This document shows, piece after piece, positions 30,333-40,039 of a stretch of DNA of 64,000 bases. Each line of letters starts with the position of its first letter. Position 1 is the stretch's first letter. The DNA comes from Microbacterium sp. SYP-A9085 (GTDB lineage: Bacteria > Actinomycetota > Actinomycetes > Actinomycetales > Microbacteriaceae): the NCBI RefSeq assembly GCF_009649635.1, contig NZ_WJII01000001.1:682001-746000 (forward strand). The letters run 5' to 3'. Under the pieces are notes generated by a model that had not been told where the DNA came from, did not search any database, and saw only the letters and a list, made by a program, of their open reading frames with translations. A program made the position numbers and the translations under genes.

Positions 30333-31273
30333 CGGGCATCTCCTTCCGTGGTGAGAGCGAGGAAGACGCTCTCGAGGTTCTGCGACGAGATCTCCACGTC
30401 GCGCGCGTCGGTCTCGGTGAGCAGGTACCGGGCCAGTCCGTCCGAATCGGCCGTGCCGACCACGATCCGCTCGCCCTGCACCTCGACATCCTTCACACCG
30501 GGGAACCCGGCCAGGGCGGCGGGGTCGGCGTCGGGCAGGGTCGCACGCAGGATGCGTCCGGCCACGAGTCCCTTGATGTCCGCGGTGGACCCGTCGGCCA
30601 CGATCCGACCGTGGCTCATCAGGATGATGCGGTCGGCGTATGCATCCGCCTCCTCCAGATAGTGGGTGGCGAAAAGGACGGTGCGTCCGCGGTCGGCGTC
30701 TGCACGGATCGCCTGCCAGAACGACCGCCGCCCCTCGACATCCATCCCCGTCGTCGGCTCGTCCAGGATCAGCAGGCCCGGGTCCGACAGCAGCGCCATC
30801 GCGAACCGCAGCCGCTGCTGCTGGCCCCCCGAGCACTTCCCGACCATGCGGTCCGCGATCTCGAGGATGCCGGCGCGGCGCAGCACTTCGTCCACCGGCC
30901 GGGAGTCGGTGAAAAGGCTCGCGGTGAGCTGGACCGTCTCGCGGACGGTGAGGTCCTTGAGCAGCCCGCCGGTCTGCAGCACCGCGGAGACGTAGCCGCG
31001 CGCAATGGCGCTCCGCGGGGTCGTGCCGAACACCGAGATCTCGCCGGAGTCGGGTCGCGTCAGGCCCAGGATCACGTCGATCGTCGTGCTCTTACCGGCC
31101 CCGTTCGGGCCAAGGAACGCCACGACCTCACCGGGTTCCACGCGCAGGTCCGCGCCGTCGACCGCGCGCACGCGTCCGAACCGTTTGGTCAGTCCGGATG
31201 CCGCTATGGCGGCGGGAGTGGTACGGGGCGTGGACCGCGGCGCCCGCTCCTGTGTCAGTGATGTCGATTCCAT
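30329..31273 (-). CDS. ABC-2 type exporter ATP-binding protein
   Basis: This 314-residue drug/lipid exporter ATPase has Walker A FLGPNGAGKST, signature CSGGQQQRLRFAMALL, Walker B GLLILDEPTTGMD and the H-loop ATHYLEEAD. The C-terminal extension after residue 230 is typical of CcmA/DrrA-like proteins. The ATG at 31273 has GAGG about ten bases upstream. Its partner is the frameshifted permease. The neighbouring two-component system is the likely regulator. Confidence 0.93.
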   Translation of the reverse strand: MESTSLTQERAPRSTPRTTPAAIAASGLTKRFGRVRAVDGADLRVEPGEVVAFLGPNGAGKSTTIDVILGLTRPDSGEISVFGTTPRSAIARGYVSAVLQTGGLLKDLTVRETVQLTASLFTDSRPVDEVLRRAGILEIADRMVGKCSGGQQQRLRFAMALLSDPGLLILDEPTTGMDVEGRRSFWQAIRADADRGRTVLFATHYLEEADAYADRIILMSHGRIVADGSTADIKGLVAGRILRATLPDADPAALAGFPGVKDVEVQGERIVVGTADSDGLARYLLTETDARDVEISSQNLESVFLALTTEGDAR

Positions 31274-31360
31274 ACCCGGAATCCTCGGATGCCGCAGACC
31301 TTGCGCCCTCACACGGTCGTCACGATGTGCCCGTGACATCCGTCACAGCCGCGCGGAAGA

Positions 31361-31440
31361 GGGATGCCTCGTGAACTTCGGGGATGCTTCGTGAACTTCG
31401 GGGATGCCTCGCGGATTTCGGGGATGCCTCGCGGGGGAGC
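31361..31440. repeat. 20-bp repeat array C (4 inverted units)
   Basis: Four contiguous units of the type GGGATGCCTCGCGGATTTCG, in the orientation opposite to array A. The array lies about 90 bp upstream of the exporter ATPase start. Arrays A and C thus bracket the two-component/exporter block as inverted copies. Confidence 0.93.
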
Positions 31441-31502
31441 GTGAGTCTGGGATGGCAGACACGGCGTGACGAGATCGTCATCTTCTCCTGGCAGGGTGTA
31501 CA

Positions 31503-31508
31503 TAGAAT
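31503..31508 (+). promoter_or_regulatory. Possible -10 for the amino acid ABC operon
   Basis: TAGAAT, 60 bp before the ATG at 31568. No strong -35 is seen. The leader would carry GAGGAAGG before the start. Confidence 0.35.
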
Positions 31509-31567
31509 TCTGGGACCGGCGCCCTGCCCGCGGCGCCATCGTCCCTCAACGTTGAGGAAGGTACGAA

Positions 31568-32488
31568 ATGCGTAGGATGCTCGCTCTGCCCGTGACCCTG
31601 GTGGCAGCGGCAATGCTGCTGACCGGTTGCGTGAACAACCAAGCCGCCGAGAACCCGGGTGGCGGTGGTCCCTCCGGCAGCGCGAGTGCGGGCGCCAACC
31701 CGTACGGGGTGACGAAGGACGACGCGCTGGCCAAGACGCTGCCGGCGGCGGTCGCGTCCGCGGGCGTGCTGAAGATCGGCACCGACCCCACGTATGCCCC
31801 GAACGAGTACAAGGACGCCGCCGGCAACCCGATCGGCTGGGACATCGACCTGGCGGACGCGCTGGCGGCCAAGCTCGGCGTGAAGACGCAGTACACGACG
31901 GCGAAGTTCGACAACATCATCCCGTCGATCGTCGGCGGCAAGTACGACCTCGGCGTCTCCTCGTTCACCGACACGACCGAGCGTGAGAAGCAGGTCGACT
32001 TCGTCAACTACTACAACGCCGGCATCCTCTGGGCCTCCGCGAAGGGCAAGACCGTCGACCCGAGCAACGCGTGCGGCCTGAAGGTCGCCGTCGAGGCCGG
32101 CACGTACGAGGACACCGACGAGATCCCCGCCAAGTCGAAGGCGTGCACCGACGCCGGCAAGCCCGCGATCCAGGTGTTCAAGTACGACGGCCAGGACCAG
32201 GCCACGAACGCGCTCGTGCTCGGCCAGGTCGACGCGATGAGCGCCGACTCGCCGATCACCGAGTACGCCGTGCACCAGCAGTCCGACAAGATCCAGGCCG
32301 CCGGTGAGACGTTCGACGTGGCGCCGTACGGCTTCGCGACCGCGAAGGGCGGCGAGCTCACGGATGTCATCAAGAACGCGCTGCAGGCGCTGATCGACGA
32401 CGGCACGTACCTGAAGATCCTGCAGAAGTGGGGCGTCGAGGACGGCGCGGTGACCGCCGCCGACGTGAACGCCGCAGCGAAGCAGTAG
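31568..32488 (+). CDS. Polar amino acid ABC transporter, substrate-binding lipoprotein
   Basis: This 306-residue extracellular binding protein of SBP family 3 has a lipobox MLLTGC with Cys21. The mature part begins Ala/Gly-rich and then shows the family pattern VLKIGTDPTYAPNEYKDAAG, GWDIDLADALAAKLG and DLGVSSFTDTTEREKQVDFV. The start at 31568 has GAGGAAGG upstream. It is the first gene of a three-gene importer operon (binding protein, permease, ATPase); the substrate is likely a polar amino acid. Confidence 0.94.
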   Translation: MRRMLALPVTLVAAAMLLTGCVNNQAAENPGGGGPSGSASAGANPYGVTKDDALAKTLPAAVASAGVLKIGTDPTYAPNEYKDAAGNPIGWDIDLADALAAKLGVKTQYTTAKFDNIIPSIVGGKYDLGVSSFTDTTEREKQVDFVNYYNAGILWASAKGKTVDPSNACGLKVAVEAGTYEDTDEIPAKSKACTDAGKPAIQVFKYDGQDQATNALVLGQVDAMSADSPITEYAVHQQSDKIQAAGETFDVAPYGFATAKGGELTDVIKNALQALIDDGTYLKILQKWGVEDGAVTAADVNAAAKQ

Positions 32489-32493
32489 GCGTC

Positions 32494-33459
32494 ATGACCG
32501 ACAACCATGAGTCCGAGGGGGCGGCTCGGTCCGCCCCCTCGGCTCCGGCCGACACCTCGGCGATCCCGGTCGAGCGGGCCGAGGCGATCAAGGCGGTGCG
32601 GCTGCGGCATCCGTGGCGGAACACGGTCGCCGTGATCCTGATCATCCTGGTGCTGCTGTTCATCCTGGATGCCGCGCAGCGGCAGGCCTTCCAGTGGGAC
32701 ATCGTCGGCAAGTACCTGTTCGACACCCGGGTCACCGAGGCGGCGTTCATCACGCTCGCGCTGACCGTCCTCGCGATGCTGTTCGGCATCGTCCTGGGCC
32801 TGGTCCTCGCGGTGATGCGGCTCTCGCCGAACCCGGTGCTGAAGTGGATAGCGTGGGCGTTCCTGTGGGTGTTCCGCGGGACGCCTGTGTATGTCCAGCT
32901 CGTGTTCTGGGGCCTGGTCACCCTGATCTACAAGACGTTCATCATCGGCATCCCGTTCGTGCACACGTGGGCCGAGATCCCGATCTCATGGACGCCGCCG
33001 CTGTTCCTGATTGCGGTCGTCGGCCTCGCCCTGAACGAGTCGGCGTACATGGCCGAGATCGTGCGAGCGGGTCTGCTGTCGGTCGACCCCGGGCAGGAGG
33101 AGGCGTGCACGGCGCTCGGGATGTCGTGGGGGCAGACGATGCGCCGCGTCGTGATCCCGCAGGCGATGCGCGTGATCATCCCGCCGACCGGCAACGAGGT
33201 CATCTCGATGCTGAAGACGACCTCGCTGGTGGTCGCCATCCCCTACACACTGGACCTGTTCGGCCGCACCCGGGACATCTCGGCGACGATCTTCGCCCCG
33301 ATCCCGTTGCTGATCGTGGCATCCGTCTGGTACCTGTTCTTCACATCGGTGCTCATGGTCGGCCAGTACTTCGTCGAGAAGCGGTTCTCCCGCGGCTCCG
33401 ACCGCTCCCGCCCCGTCATCGCCGACGTCGTCGGCATCGAGATCGGAGGGAAAGGATGA
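32494..33459 (+). CDS. Polar amino acid ABC transporter permease
   Basis: The 321-residue permease has a hydrophilic N-terminal extension (about 45 residues), a membrane helix at 48-66, then the HisM/GlnP-type core with [20 protein letters not shown] and [18 protein letters not shown]. The EAA loop is [20 protein letters not shown]. Because only one permease gene is present, it should act as a homodimer. The start lies five bases after the binding-protein stop. Its stop overlaps the ATPase start. Confidence 0.94.
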   Translation: MTDNHESEGAARSAPSAPADTSAIPVERAEAIKAVRLRHPWRNTVAVILIILVLLFILDAAQRQAFQWDIVGKYLFDTRVTEAAFITLALTVLAMLFGIVLGLVLAVMRLSPNPVLKWIAWAFLWVFRGTPVYVQLVFWGLVTLIYKTFIIGIPFVHTWAEIPISWTPPLFLIAVVGLALNESAYMAEIVRAGLLSVDPGQEEACTALGMSWGQTMRRVVIPQAMRVIIPPTGNEVISMLKTTSLVVAIPYTLDLFGRTRDISATIFAPIPLLIVASVWYLFFTSVLMVGQYFVEKRFSRGSDRSRPVIADVVGIEIGGKG

Positions 33460-34238
33460 GCGCGTCGACCCAGACGGCGCCGCCCATGGTCGAGGCCGTC
33501 GCCGTGTCGAAGAGCTTCGGCAGCAACGAGGTGCTCAAGTCGATCTCGTTGCGCGTCGAGCATGGCCAGGTGATGTGCGTGATAGGGCCGTCGGGCTCGG
33601 GCAAGTCCACGTTCCTGCGCTGCATCAACCACCTCGAGCGGATCGACGCCGGCCGGCTGTTCGTGGACGGCGAGCTGATCGGCTACCGGCAGCGCGGCGA
33701 CCGGCTGTTCGAGATGAAGCCCGTGGATGCCGCCCGGCAGCGCCGCGACATCGGCATGGTGTTCCAGCACTTCAACCTGTTCCCGCACATGACCGCGCTG
33801 GAGAACGTGATGGAGGCGCCGATGCGGGTCAAGGGCGCCACGAAGCGCGGGGCCGAGGCCCGCGGCCGTGACCTGCTCACCCGCGTGGGGCTGAAGGCGC
33901 AGATCGGCCACTATCCCGCGCAGCTGTCCGGCGGGCAGCAGCAGCGGGTCGCTATCGCCCGGGCGCTTGCGATGGACCCGAAGCTGATGCTGTTCGACGA
34001 GCCCACCAGCGCCCTGGACCCGGAGCTCGTGGGCGAGGTGCTCGACGTCATGCGCGAGCTCGCGCGATCGGGCATGACGATGGTCGTCGTCACACACGAG
34101 ATGGGCTTCGCCCGCGAAGTCGGCGACTCGCTCGTGTTCATGGACGGCGGCGTCGTGGTCGAGGCCGGCGACCCGCACGATGTGCTCGCGAACCCGCAGC
34201 ACGAGCGCACGCGGGCGTTCCTGTCCAAGGTGCTCTGA
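33456..34238 (+). CDS. Polar amino acid ABC transporter ATP-binding protein
   Basis: This 260-residue ATPase resembles GlnQ/HisP, with Walker [11 protein letters not shown]-loop [13 protein letters not shown], signature [16 protein letters not shown], Walker [15 protein letters not shown] and H-loop VVTHEMGFA. It is longer than GlnQ by an insert around [14 protein letters not shown] (about residues 70-85). The start overlaps the permease stop (ATGA), and the gene ends just before a strong hairpin. Confidence 0.95.
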   Translation: MSASTQTAPPMVEAVAVSKSFGSNEVLKSISLRVEHGQVMCVIGPSGSGKSTFLRCINHLERIDAGRLFVDGELIGYRQRGDRLFEMKPVDAARQRRDIGMVFQHFNLFPHMTALENVMEAPMRVKGATKRGAEARGRDLLTRVGLKAQIGHYPAQLSGGQQQRVAIARALAMDPKLMLFDEPTSALDPELVGEVLDVMRELARSGMTMVVVTHEMGFAREVGDSLVFMDGGVVVEAGDPHDVLANPQHERTRAFLSKVL

Positions 34239-34246
34239 CCCGCGAA

Positions 34247-34278
34247 CCCGCCCCCGCAGCCGTCTCGGCGGGGGCGGG
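34247..34278 (+). terminator. Terminator hairpin after the amino acid ABC operon
   Basis: CCCGCCCCCGC (34247-34257) and GCGGGGGCGGG (34268-34278) form a perfect 11-bp G+C stem with a ten-base loop, eight bases after the stop codon. There is no U-tract. Confidence 0.8.
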
Positions 34279-34430
34279 ACTCGTCGTGCCCGCGCGCCGC
34301 GGCCGGTGTTGCGGTCTGGTCACGGATTCGGCGTGGTGATTGCTCGATGCCGTCACGTGCATCGAGGATGGAAGCATCGGGCCGTGCCACCCCGCGCGGT
34401 CCTTCCTTCCTTCCCACCAGAGGTAACGAC

Positions 34431-36077
34431 ATGTCAATGAAGGCATCCACGCGCGGGCGCACACTGCTCGCCCTCGGGGCGCTCAGCGTCTCCGCCATCG
34501 TCCTGGCCGGCTGCGCCGGCGGAGGGGGCGGCACCAACAACGGCGGCAACAACAACAACAACGGCGGCAACTCGCCGCTGCTGGTCGGCACCACCGACAA
34601 GATCACGTCCATCGACCCGGCCGGTTCGTACGACAACGGCTCGTTCGCGGTGATGAACCAGATCTACCCGTTCTTGGTGAACAGCAAGTACGGGACGGCG
34701 GATGTCACCCCCGATATCGCCACATCCGCGGAGTTCACGGCGCCCAAGGACTACACCGTCAAGCTGAAGCCGGGCCTGAAGTTCGCCAACGGCGACGCGC
34801 TGACCTCGTCCGACGTGAAGTTCTCGTTCGAGCGCGTGATCAAGATCAACGACCCGAACGGTCCCGCGGCGCTGCTGGGCAACCTCGACAGCATCGACAC
34901 GCCCGATGACACCACGGTCGTTTTCCACCTGAAGAACCCCAACGACCAGACGTGGCAGCAGGTGCTCTCCAGCCCCGCCGGCCCGATCGTCGACGAGCAG
35001 GTCTTCTCCGCCGACAAGGTCACCCCGGACGACGACATCGTCAAGGGCAAGGCGTTCGCCGGGCAGTACTCGATCAGCTCGTACAAGGTCAACGAGCTCA
35101 TCAACTACGTGCCGAACAAGGACTACCAGGGCGTGCTCGGCGCCGCGGAGAACAGCGGCGTCACCGTCAAGTACTACGCGGACGCGTCGAACCTGAAGCT
35201 CGCAATCGGCAACGGCGACATCGACGTGGCGTTCCGCAGCCTGTCGGCCACCGACATCGACGACCTGTCCAAGAACGACAAGGTCAAGGTCGAGAAGGGC
35301 CCCGGCGGCGAGATCCGCTACATAGTGTTCAATTTCAACACGATGCCGTTCGGCGCCAAGACCGCCAACGCCGACCCGGCGAAGGCGCTCGCCGTCCGCC
35401 AGGCGATGGCCGACCTCATCGACCGGCAGAAGCTGGCATCCGACGTCTACAAGGACACCTACACGCCGCTGTACTCGTACGTGGCCGACGGCCTGACCGG
35501 CGCGAACACGGCGCTGAAGGGCCTGTACGGCGACGGCAACGGCGGACCGTCGATGGACAAGGCGAAGCAGGCGCTGCAGTCGGCCGGTGTGAAGACCCCG
35601 GTCACGCTGAACCTGCAGTACAACGGCGACCACTACGGCCCGTCGTCGGGTGACGAGTACGCGGCCCTGAAGACGCAGCTGGAGAACGGCGGCCTGTTCA
35701 AGGTCAACCTCGCGCAGACGGAGTGGGTGCAGTACACCAAGGACCGCACCGCCGACGTCTACCCGATGTACCAGCTGGGCTGGTTCCCGGACTTCTCGGA
35801 CGCCGACAACTATCTGACACCGTTCTTCTCGAAGGACAACTTCCTCGTCAACCACTACGACAACGCCGACGTCCAGGCGCTGCTGGCCAAGGAGCAGACC
35901 GAGACCAACGCCTCGGCCCGGTCCGACGAGCTCGGTCAGATCCAGGACCTTGTTGCAAAGGACCTCTCCACCCTGCCGTACCTGCAGGGCACTCAGGTCG
36001 CGGTCGTGGGCAAGGACGTGCAGGGGACGACCCTGGACGCCTCGTTCAAGTTCCGCTACGCGCCGCTGCACAAGTAG
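34431..36077 (+). CDS. Peptide ABC transporter, substrate-binding lipoprotein (SBP_bac_5)
   Basis: This 548-residue peptide-binding protein has a lipobox VLAGC with Cys28, then an Asn/Gly-rich linker (GGTNNGGNNNNNGGN). The family-5 pattern includes KITSIDPAGSYDNGSFAVMN, LKPGLKFANGDALTSSDVKF and, near the C-terminus, the acceptor segment QLGWFPDFSDADNYLTPFFS. The ATG at 34431 follows AGAGGTAACG. It heads a four-gene peptide importer (binding protein, two permeases, fused ATPase). Confidence 0.95.
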   Translation: MSMKASTRGRTLLALGALSVSAIVLAGCAGGGGGTNNGGNNNNNGGNSPLLVGTTDKITSIDPAGSYDNGSFAVMNQIYPFLVNSKYGTADVTPDIATSAEFTAPKDYTVKLKPGLKFANGDALTSSDVKFSFERVIKINDPNGPAALLGNLDSIDTPDDTTVVFHLKNPNDQTWQQVLSSPAGPIVDEQVFSADKVTPDDDIVKGKAFAGQYSISSYKVNELINYVPNKDYQGVLGAAENSGVTVKYYADASNLKLAIGNGDIDVAFRSLSATDIDDLSKNDKVKVEKGPGGEIRYIVFNFNTMPFGAKTANADPAKALAVRQAMADLIDRQKLASDVYKDTYTPLYSYVADGLTGANTALKGLYGDGNGGPSMDKAKQALQSAGVKTPVTLNLQYNGDHYGPSSGDEYAALKTQLENGGLFKVNLAQTEWVQYTKDRTADVYPMYQLGWFPDFSDADNYLTPFFSKDNFLVNHYDNADVQALLAKEQTETNASARSDELGQIQDLVAKDLSTLPYLQGTQVAVVGKDVQGTTLDASFKFRYAPLHK

Positions 36078-36088
36078 GAGGCCACTGA

Positions 36089-36148
36089 TCGCGCCCGGTC
36101 GCGCCCCGCACCCTTTTTCGGGGTTCGGGATGCCGCGGCCGGGCGCGA
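36089..36148 (+). terminator. Nested inverted repeats after the peptide-binding gene
   Basis: TCGCGCCCGG (36089-36098) and CCGGGCGCGA (36139-36148) are perfect inverted arms enclosing a smaller CCCCG/CGGGG hairpin around a T5 run. This may attenuate transcription so that the abundant binding protein is made in excess over the permeases downstream. Confidence 0.6.
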
Positions 36149-36169
36149 CGGTCTGAGTAAGGTTCACGC

Positions 36170-37246
36170 ATGACCACTGTCGTCGAGGACGCCGATCTCG
36201 CGTCCAAACCCGTCCAGCCGCGCAGCGGCGGACTGTGGCGGTTCATCCTCATCCGCCTCCTGCTGATCATCCCGACGGTGTTCATCCTGGTGACCACCGT
36301 GTTCTTCCTGATGCGGCTGACCGGAGATCCGATCACCGCAGCCCTCGGCGGCAAGCTGCCGCCCGCCCAGCTCGCACAGCGCGTGCACGAGGCCGGCTAC
36401 GACCGGCCGCTGATCGTGCAGTACGCCGACTATCTGTTCGCCGTCTTCCGCGGCGACTTCGGCACGACGCTGACCGATCACCGGCCCGTCACCGAGATCC
36501 TGCTGCAGTACGGATCGGCCACGCTCGAGCTCGCTTTCTACGCCCTGATCGTGGCGTTCCTGCTCGGCATCCCGTTCGGCCTCATCGCCGCCTACAAGCG
36601 CGACCGCTGGCAGGACGCCGTGCTGCGGGTGGGCGCGATCCTCGGCTACGCCACGCCGATCTTCTTCATCGCGATCCTGCTGAAGCTCGTGTTCGCGGTG
36701 CAGTTCAACATCCTCCCGGTGTCCGGCCGCGCCTCCACCCGCGTCGAGCTGCAGCTGCAGACGCTCGAGCATCCCACCGGCATCTACCTGATCGACGCTT
36801 TCCAGCTGGGGAATCCGGATGCCGTGATCGACGTGCTGTGGCACGCGGTGCTCCCGGGGGTGGCCCTCGGCATCCTCACCGCCGGCGTGTTCCTCCGGCT
36901 GGTGCGCATCAACGTCATCGGCACCCTCGGCGCCCAGTACGTGACATCCGCCCGCTCCCGGGGCGTCGGCGAGTACCGGCTGGTCACCCGGCACGCGTAC
37001 CGGCCGGCGCTGATCCCCATCGTGACGCTGATCGGACTGCAGATAGCGACGCTGCTGGCCGGCGCCGTGCTCACCGAGACATCCTTCGAATGGAAGGGCC
37101 TCGGATTCATGCTGGCGGAGTATCTGAAGGCCCGGGACTTCGTCGCCGTCCAGGGCATCGTCATCATGATCGCCGTCGTGGTCGCCGTCGTGAACTTCAT
37201 CGTCGACATCATCGCCGTGCTCATCGACCCGCGAGTGAGGTACTGA
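36170..37246 (+). CDS. Peptide ABC transporter permease (DppB type)
   Basis: The 358-residue inner-membrane permease has a cytoplasmic N-terminus, a first helix (FILIRLLLIIPTVFILVTTV) and five further hydrophobic segments. A DppB-type loop lies between helices 1 and 2 (GGKLPPAQLAQRVHEAGYDR), and the EAA motif is YVTSARSRGVGEYRLVTRHA. Its length is slightly above DppB because of an insertion around SGRASTRVELQLQTLEHPTG. The next permease begins one base after its stop. Confidence 0.95.
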   Translation: MTTVVEDADLASKPVQPRSGGLWRFILIRLLLIIPTVFILVTTVFFLMRLTGDPITAALGGKLPPAQLAQRVHEAGYDRPLIVQYADYLFAVFRGDFGTTLTDHRPVTEILLQYGSATLELAFYALIVAFLLGIPFGLIAAYKRDRWQDAVLRVGAILGYATPIFFIAILLKLVFAVQFNILPVSGRASTRVELQLQTLEHPTGIYLIDAFQLGNPDAVIDVLWHAVLPGVALGILTAGVFLRLVRINVIGTLGAQYVTSARSRGVGEYRLVTRHAYRPALIPIVTLIGLQIATLLAGAVLTETSFEWKGLGFMLAEYLKARDFVAVQGIVIMIAVVVAVVNFIVDIIAVLIDPRVRY

Positions 37247-37247
37247 G

Positions 37248-38309
37248 ATGAGCGAGAACCCGACCCCGGAGCCTTCCGAGCGAGAGACCCGCCCGATGTC
37301 GGAGCCCACGCCCACGGGCGTGCTCGACCCGATGCCCACCGGCGTGCTGCCCGCCTCGTCGACCGCGCGCCGGCCGCTGGCCGACCGCATCCCCGTGGTC
37401 TCGCACCTGCGTCACAGCGTCGGATGGCAGCGCGGAATGCTCGTGGCCGGCCTCGTGCTGACCGGCCTGTTCGTCATCGTCGCCGCCCTTGCCCCGTGGA
37501 TAGCGCCGTACGGGTACGCGCAGCGCACGACCGACGCCGGTGTGGACTTCGGCACGCTGCAGCCGCCGAACGCGCGCAACCTGCTGGGCACCACCGTGAG
37601 CGGCTTCGACGTGCTCTCGCGCACCATCTGGGGCGCCCAGACGGCGCTGCTGGTGATCCTGTGCGCGATAGTGTTCTCGATCTTCATCGGCATCTTCATC
37701 GGCCTCGTCTCCGGGTACTTCGGCGGCTGGGTGGACCGCATCCTCGTGGTCATCGCCGACGCCATCTACGCGTTCCCGTCGCTGCTGCTGGCGATCGTGA
37801 TGGCCATCGTGATCAGCCGGGGGCAGTCGACGCTGTGGGGCGGCATCCTCGCGGCGGCTATCTCGATCACCGTGGTGTTCGTGCCGCAGTACTTCCGGAT
37901 AGTGCGCAGCGAGGTGGTGCGCGTGAAGGCGGAGCCGTTCGTCGAGTCGGCGAGGGTGATCGGCGTGCCCACGTTCCGGATCCTGCTGCGGCATGTGCTG
38001 CGCAACTCCACCCGCTCGGTCCCGGTCGTGGTGACGCTGAACGCGTCCGAGGCCGTGCTGACCCTCGCGGGCCTCGGGTTCCTCGGCTTCGGCATCGAGG
38101 CGACCGCCGCCAGCGAGTGGGGGTACGACCTGTCGCGCTCGGTGTCCGACGTGACGAGCCACATCTGGTGGACGGCGGTACCGCCGGGCGTCGCAATAGT
38201 GCTCGTGGTGCTCGGCATCACGCTGGTGGGCGAGAGCCTGAACGACCTCAGCGACCCGCGGCTGCGCCGCCGGCGCCGGGCCGCGGCCGTGACGGGAGGC
38301 GAGGAATGA
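37248..38309 (+). CDS. Peptide ABC transporter permease (DppC type)
   Basis: The 353-residue partner permease has a long hydrophilic N-terminus (about residues 1-60, Pro/Thr-rich), then DppC-type features: the lumenal segment HNLLG-like PPNARNLLGTTVSGFDVLSR, and an EAA region VKAEPFVESARVIGVPTFRI. Six hydrophobic segments are seen. Translation is coupled to both neighbours; its stop overlaps the start of the ATPase gene (ATGA). Confidence 0.95.
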   Translation: MSENPTPEPSERETRPMSEPTPTGVLDPMPTGVLPASSTARRPLADRIPVVSHLRHSVGWQRGMLVAGLVLTGLFVIVAALAPWIAPYGYAQRTTDAGVDFGTLQPPNARNLLGTTVSGFDVLSRTIWGAQTALLVILCAIVFSIFIGIFIGLVSGYFGGWVDRILVVIADAIYAFPSLLLAIVMAIVISRGQSTLWGGILAAAISITVVFVPQYFRIVRSEVVRVKAEPFVESARVIGVPTFRILLRHVLRNSTRSVPVVVTLNASEAVLTLAGLGFLGFGIEATAASEWGYDLSRSVSDVTSHIWWTAVPPGVAIVLVVLGITLVGESLNDLSDPRLRRRRRAAAVTGGEE

Positions 38310-40027
38310 GCATCGACGGTATGACGCGGGATGCCGCATCCGTGCGCAACCTGACGGTGACGTTCGCGACCGACGCCGATCCGGTGGTCGCTGTGAACGG
38401 CATCACGCTGGACGTGCACGCCGGCGAGGTGCTGGCGATCGTCGGCGAATCCGGGTCGGGCAAGACCGTCACCGCGAACGCGCTCCTTGGCCTGCTGCCG
38501 GAGACCGCGACGCTGTCCGGCGCGCTCATCGTGCGCGGCCGCGAGGGCGGCGAGACCGACATCGTGCACGCCACGCACGCGCAGTTGCGCGACGCGCGCG
38601 GGCGGGATGCCGCGATGGTGTTCCAGGAGCCGTCGACCGCGCTGAACCCGGTGTTCACGGTGGGGTTCCAGATCGCGGAGGGCCTGCGCGCCCACCACCG
38701 CATCCCGAAGCGTGAGGCCATGCGCCGCGCCGTCGACATCATGCGCCGCGTGGGCATCCCGGACCCCGAGACCCGGGTGAACGACTACCCGCACCAGTTC
38801 TCCGGCGGGCAGAAACAGCGCATCGTGATAGCGATGGCGCTCGTGCTGGACGCGGGGCTGATCATCGCGGACGAGCCGACCACGGCGCTGGACGTCACGG
38901 TGCAGGCGGAGATCCTCGACCTGCTGCGCACCGCGCGCGACGAGTTCGGCGCGACCGTGGTGCTGATCACCCACAACATGGGCGTGGTCGCCGACCTCGC
39001 CGACCGCGTCGTCGTGATGTACCAGGGCGACATCGTGGAGCAGGCGCCGGTGCGCGAACTGTTCGCCGCGCCCCGCGAGGAGTACACGAAGAAGCTGCTG
39101 GCCGCGGTGCCGCACGTCGGCCGCGGCAAGAGCGCCCGGCAGGCCGCCGAGCCGGGGTCCGCCGGGGCCGTTCCGACGACCGCGCCGGAGGATGCGCTGG
39201 TCGTCGCGAAGGGCCTGCAGATCGCGTACCCGGGACGCTTCGGGCGTCCCGGCGTGGTGGCGGTCAAGGGCGTGGACCTGTGGATCGCGCCGGGTGAGGT
39301 GCTGGGCCTGGTGGGCGAGTCGGGCTCCGGCAAGACCACGATCGGCCGGGCCATTGTCGGTCTGACCCAGGTCGTCGGCGGATCGCTGAAGGTGCTCGGC
39401 CATGAGATGCGGGGCACCTCGATGCGGGCGCTGAAGAGGCTCCGCCCCGACATCGGGTTCGTGTTCCAGGACCCGGCCACGAGCTTCAACCCGCTGCTGA
39501 CGATCGCGGAGTGCGTGGCCGAGCCACTGGTCGTGCACGGACGGGCATCGGACCCGCGTGCTGCGCGCGGGCGGGTGGACGCCCTGCTGGATGCCGTGCA
39601 CCTGCCGACCTCGTACGGCGACCGGTACCCGCACGAGCTGTCCGGCGGGCAGCGGCAGCGGGCGTCGCTGGCGCGTGCCATCGCCCTGGAGCCGAAGCTG
39701 CTGATCGCCGACGAGCCGACCAGCGCGCTGGACGTCTCCGTCCAGGCGCGAGTGCTGGAGCTGTTCAGCGAGCTGCAGGAGAGGCTCGGCTTCGCGTGCC
39801 TGTTCATCAGCCACGACCTCGCCGTGATCGACGAGGTGGCCGACCGCATCGTGGTGCTGCGCCGCGGCACGATCCGCGAGCAGGGGACGACCGCGCAGGT
39901 GCTCGGCGACGCGAAGGACGACTACACGCGCCGGCTCCTGGCATCCATCCCGGTCCCCGATCCCGAGCAGCAGGCCGCGCGCCGTGCCGCGTGGGTCGCC
40001 GCGCAGGAGGCCGACACCGAAGGCTGA
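38306..40027 (+). CDS. Fused peptide ABC transporter ATPase (DppD-DppF type)
   Basis: This 573-residue protein carries two complete ATPase domains. Domain 1 has GESGSGKTVTANALLG, FSGGQKQRIVIAMALV and LIIADEPTTALDVTVQ; domain 2 has GESGSGKTTIGRAIVG, LSGGQRQRASLARAIA and [16 protein letters not shown]. An Ala/Gly-rich linker joins them near residues 275-295. Such fusions replace separate DppD and DppF proteins in many actinobacteria and complete the importer begun at 34431. Confidence 0.95.
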   Translation: MSIDGMTRDAASVRNLTVTFATDADPVVAVNGITLDVHAGEVLAIVGESGSGKTVTANALLGLLPETATLSGALIVRGREGGETDIVHATHAQLRDARGRDAAMVFQEPSTALNPVFTVGFQIAEGLRAHHRIPKREAMRRAVDIMRRVGIPDPETRVNDYPHQFSGGQKQRIVIAMALVLDAGLIIADEPTTALDVTVQAEILDLLRTARDEFGATVVLITHNMGVVADLADRVVVMYQGDIVEQAPVRELFAAPREEYTKKLLAAVPHVGRGKSARQAAEPGSAGAVPTTAPEDALVVAKGLQIAYPGRFGRPGVVAVKGVDLWIAPGEVLGLVGESGSGKTTIGRAIVGLTQVVGGSLKVLGHEMRGTSMRALKRLRPDIGFVFQDPATSFNPLLTIAECVAEPLVVHGRASDPRAARGRVDALLDAVHLPTSYGDRYPHELSGGQRQRASLARAIALEPKLLIADEPTSALDVSVQARVLELFSELQERLGFACLFISHDLAVIDEVADRIVVLRRGTIREQGTTAQVLGDAKDDYTRRLLASIPVPDPEQQAARRAAWVAAQEADTEG

Positions 40028-40039
40028 GCCACGCCGGCG

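Noticed and set aside
27291..31440. Insertion sequence or transposon around the two-component/exporter genes
   Set aside because: No transposase, terminal inverted repeats of the usual kind or target duplication is visible; only tandem arrays are present.
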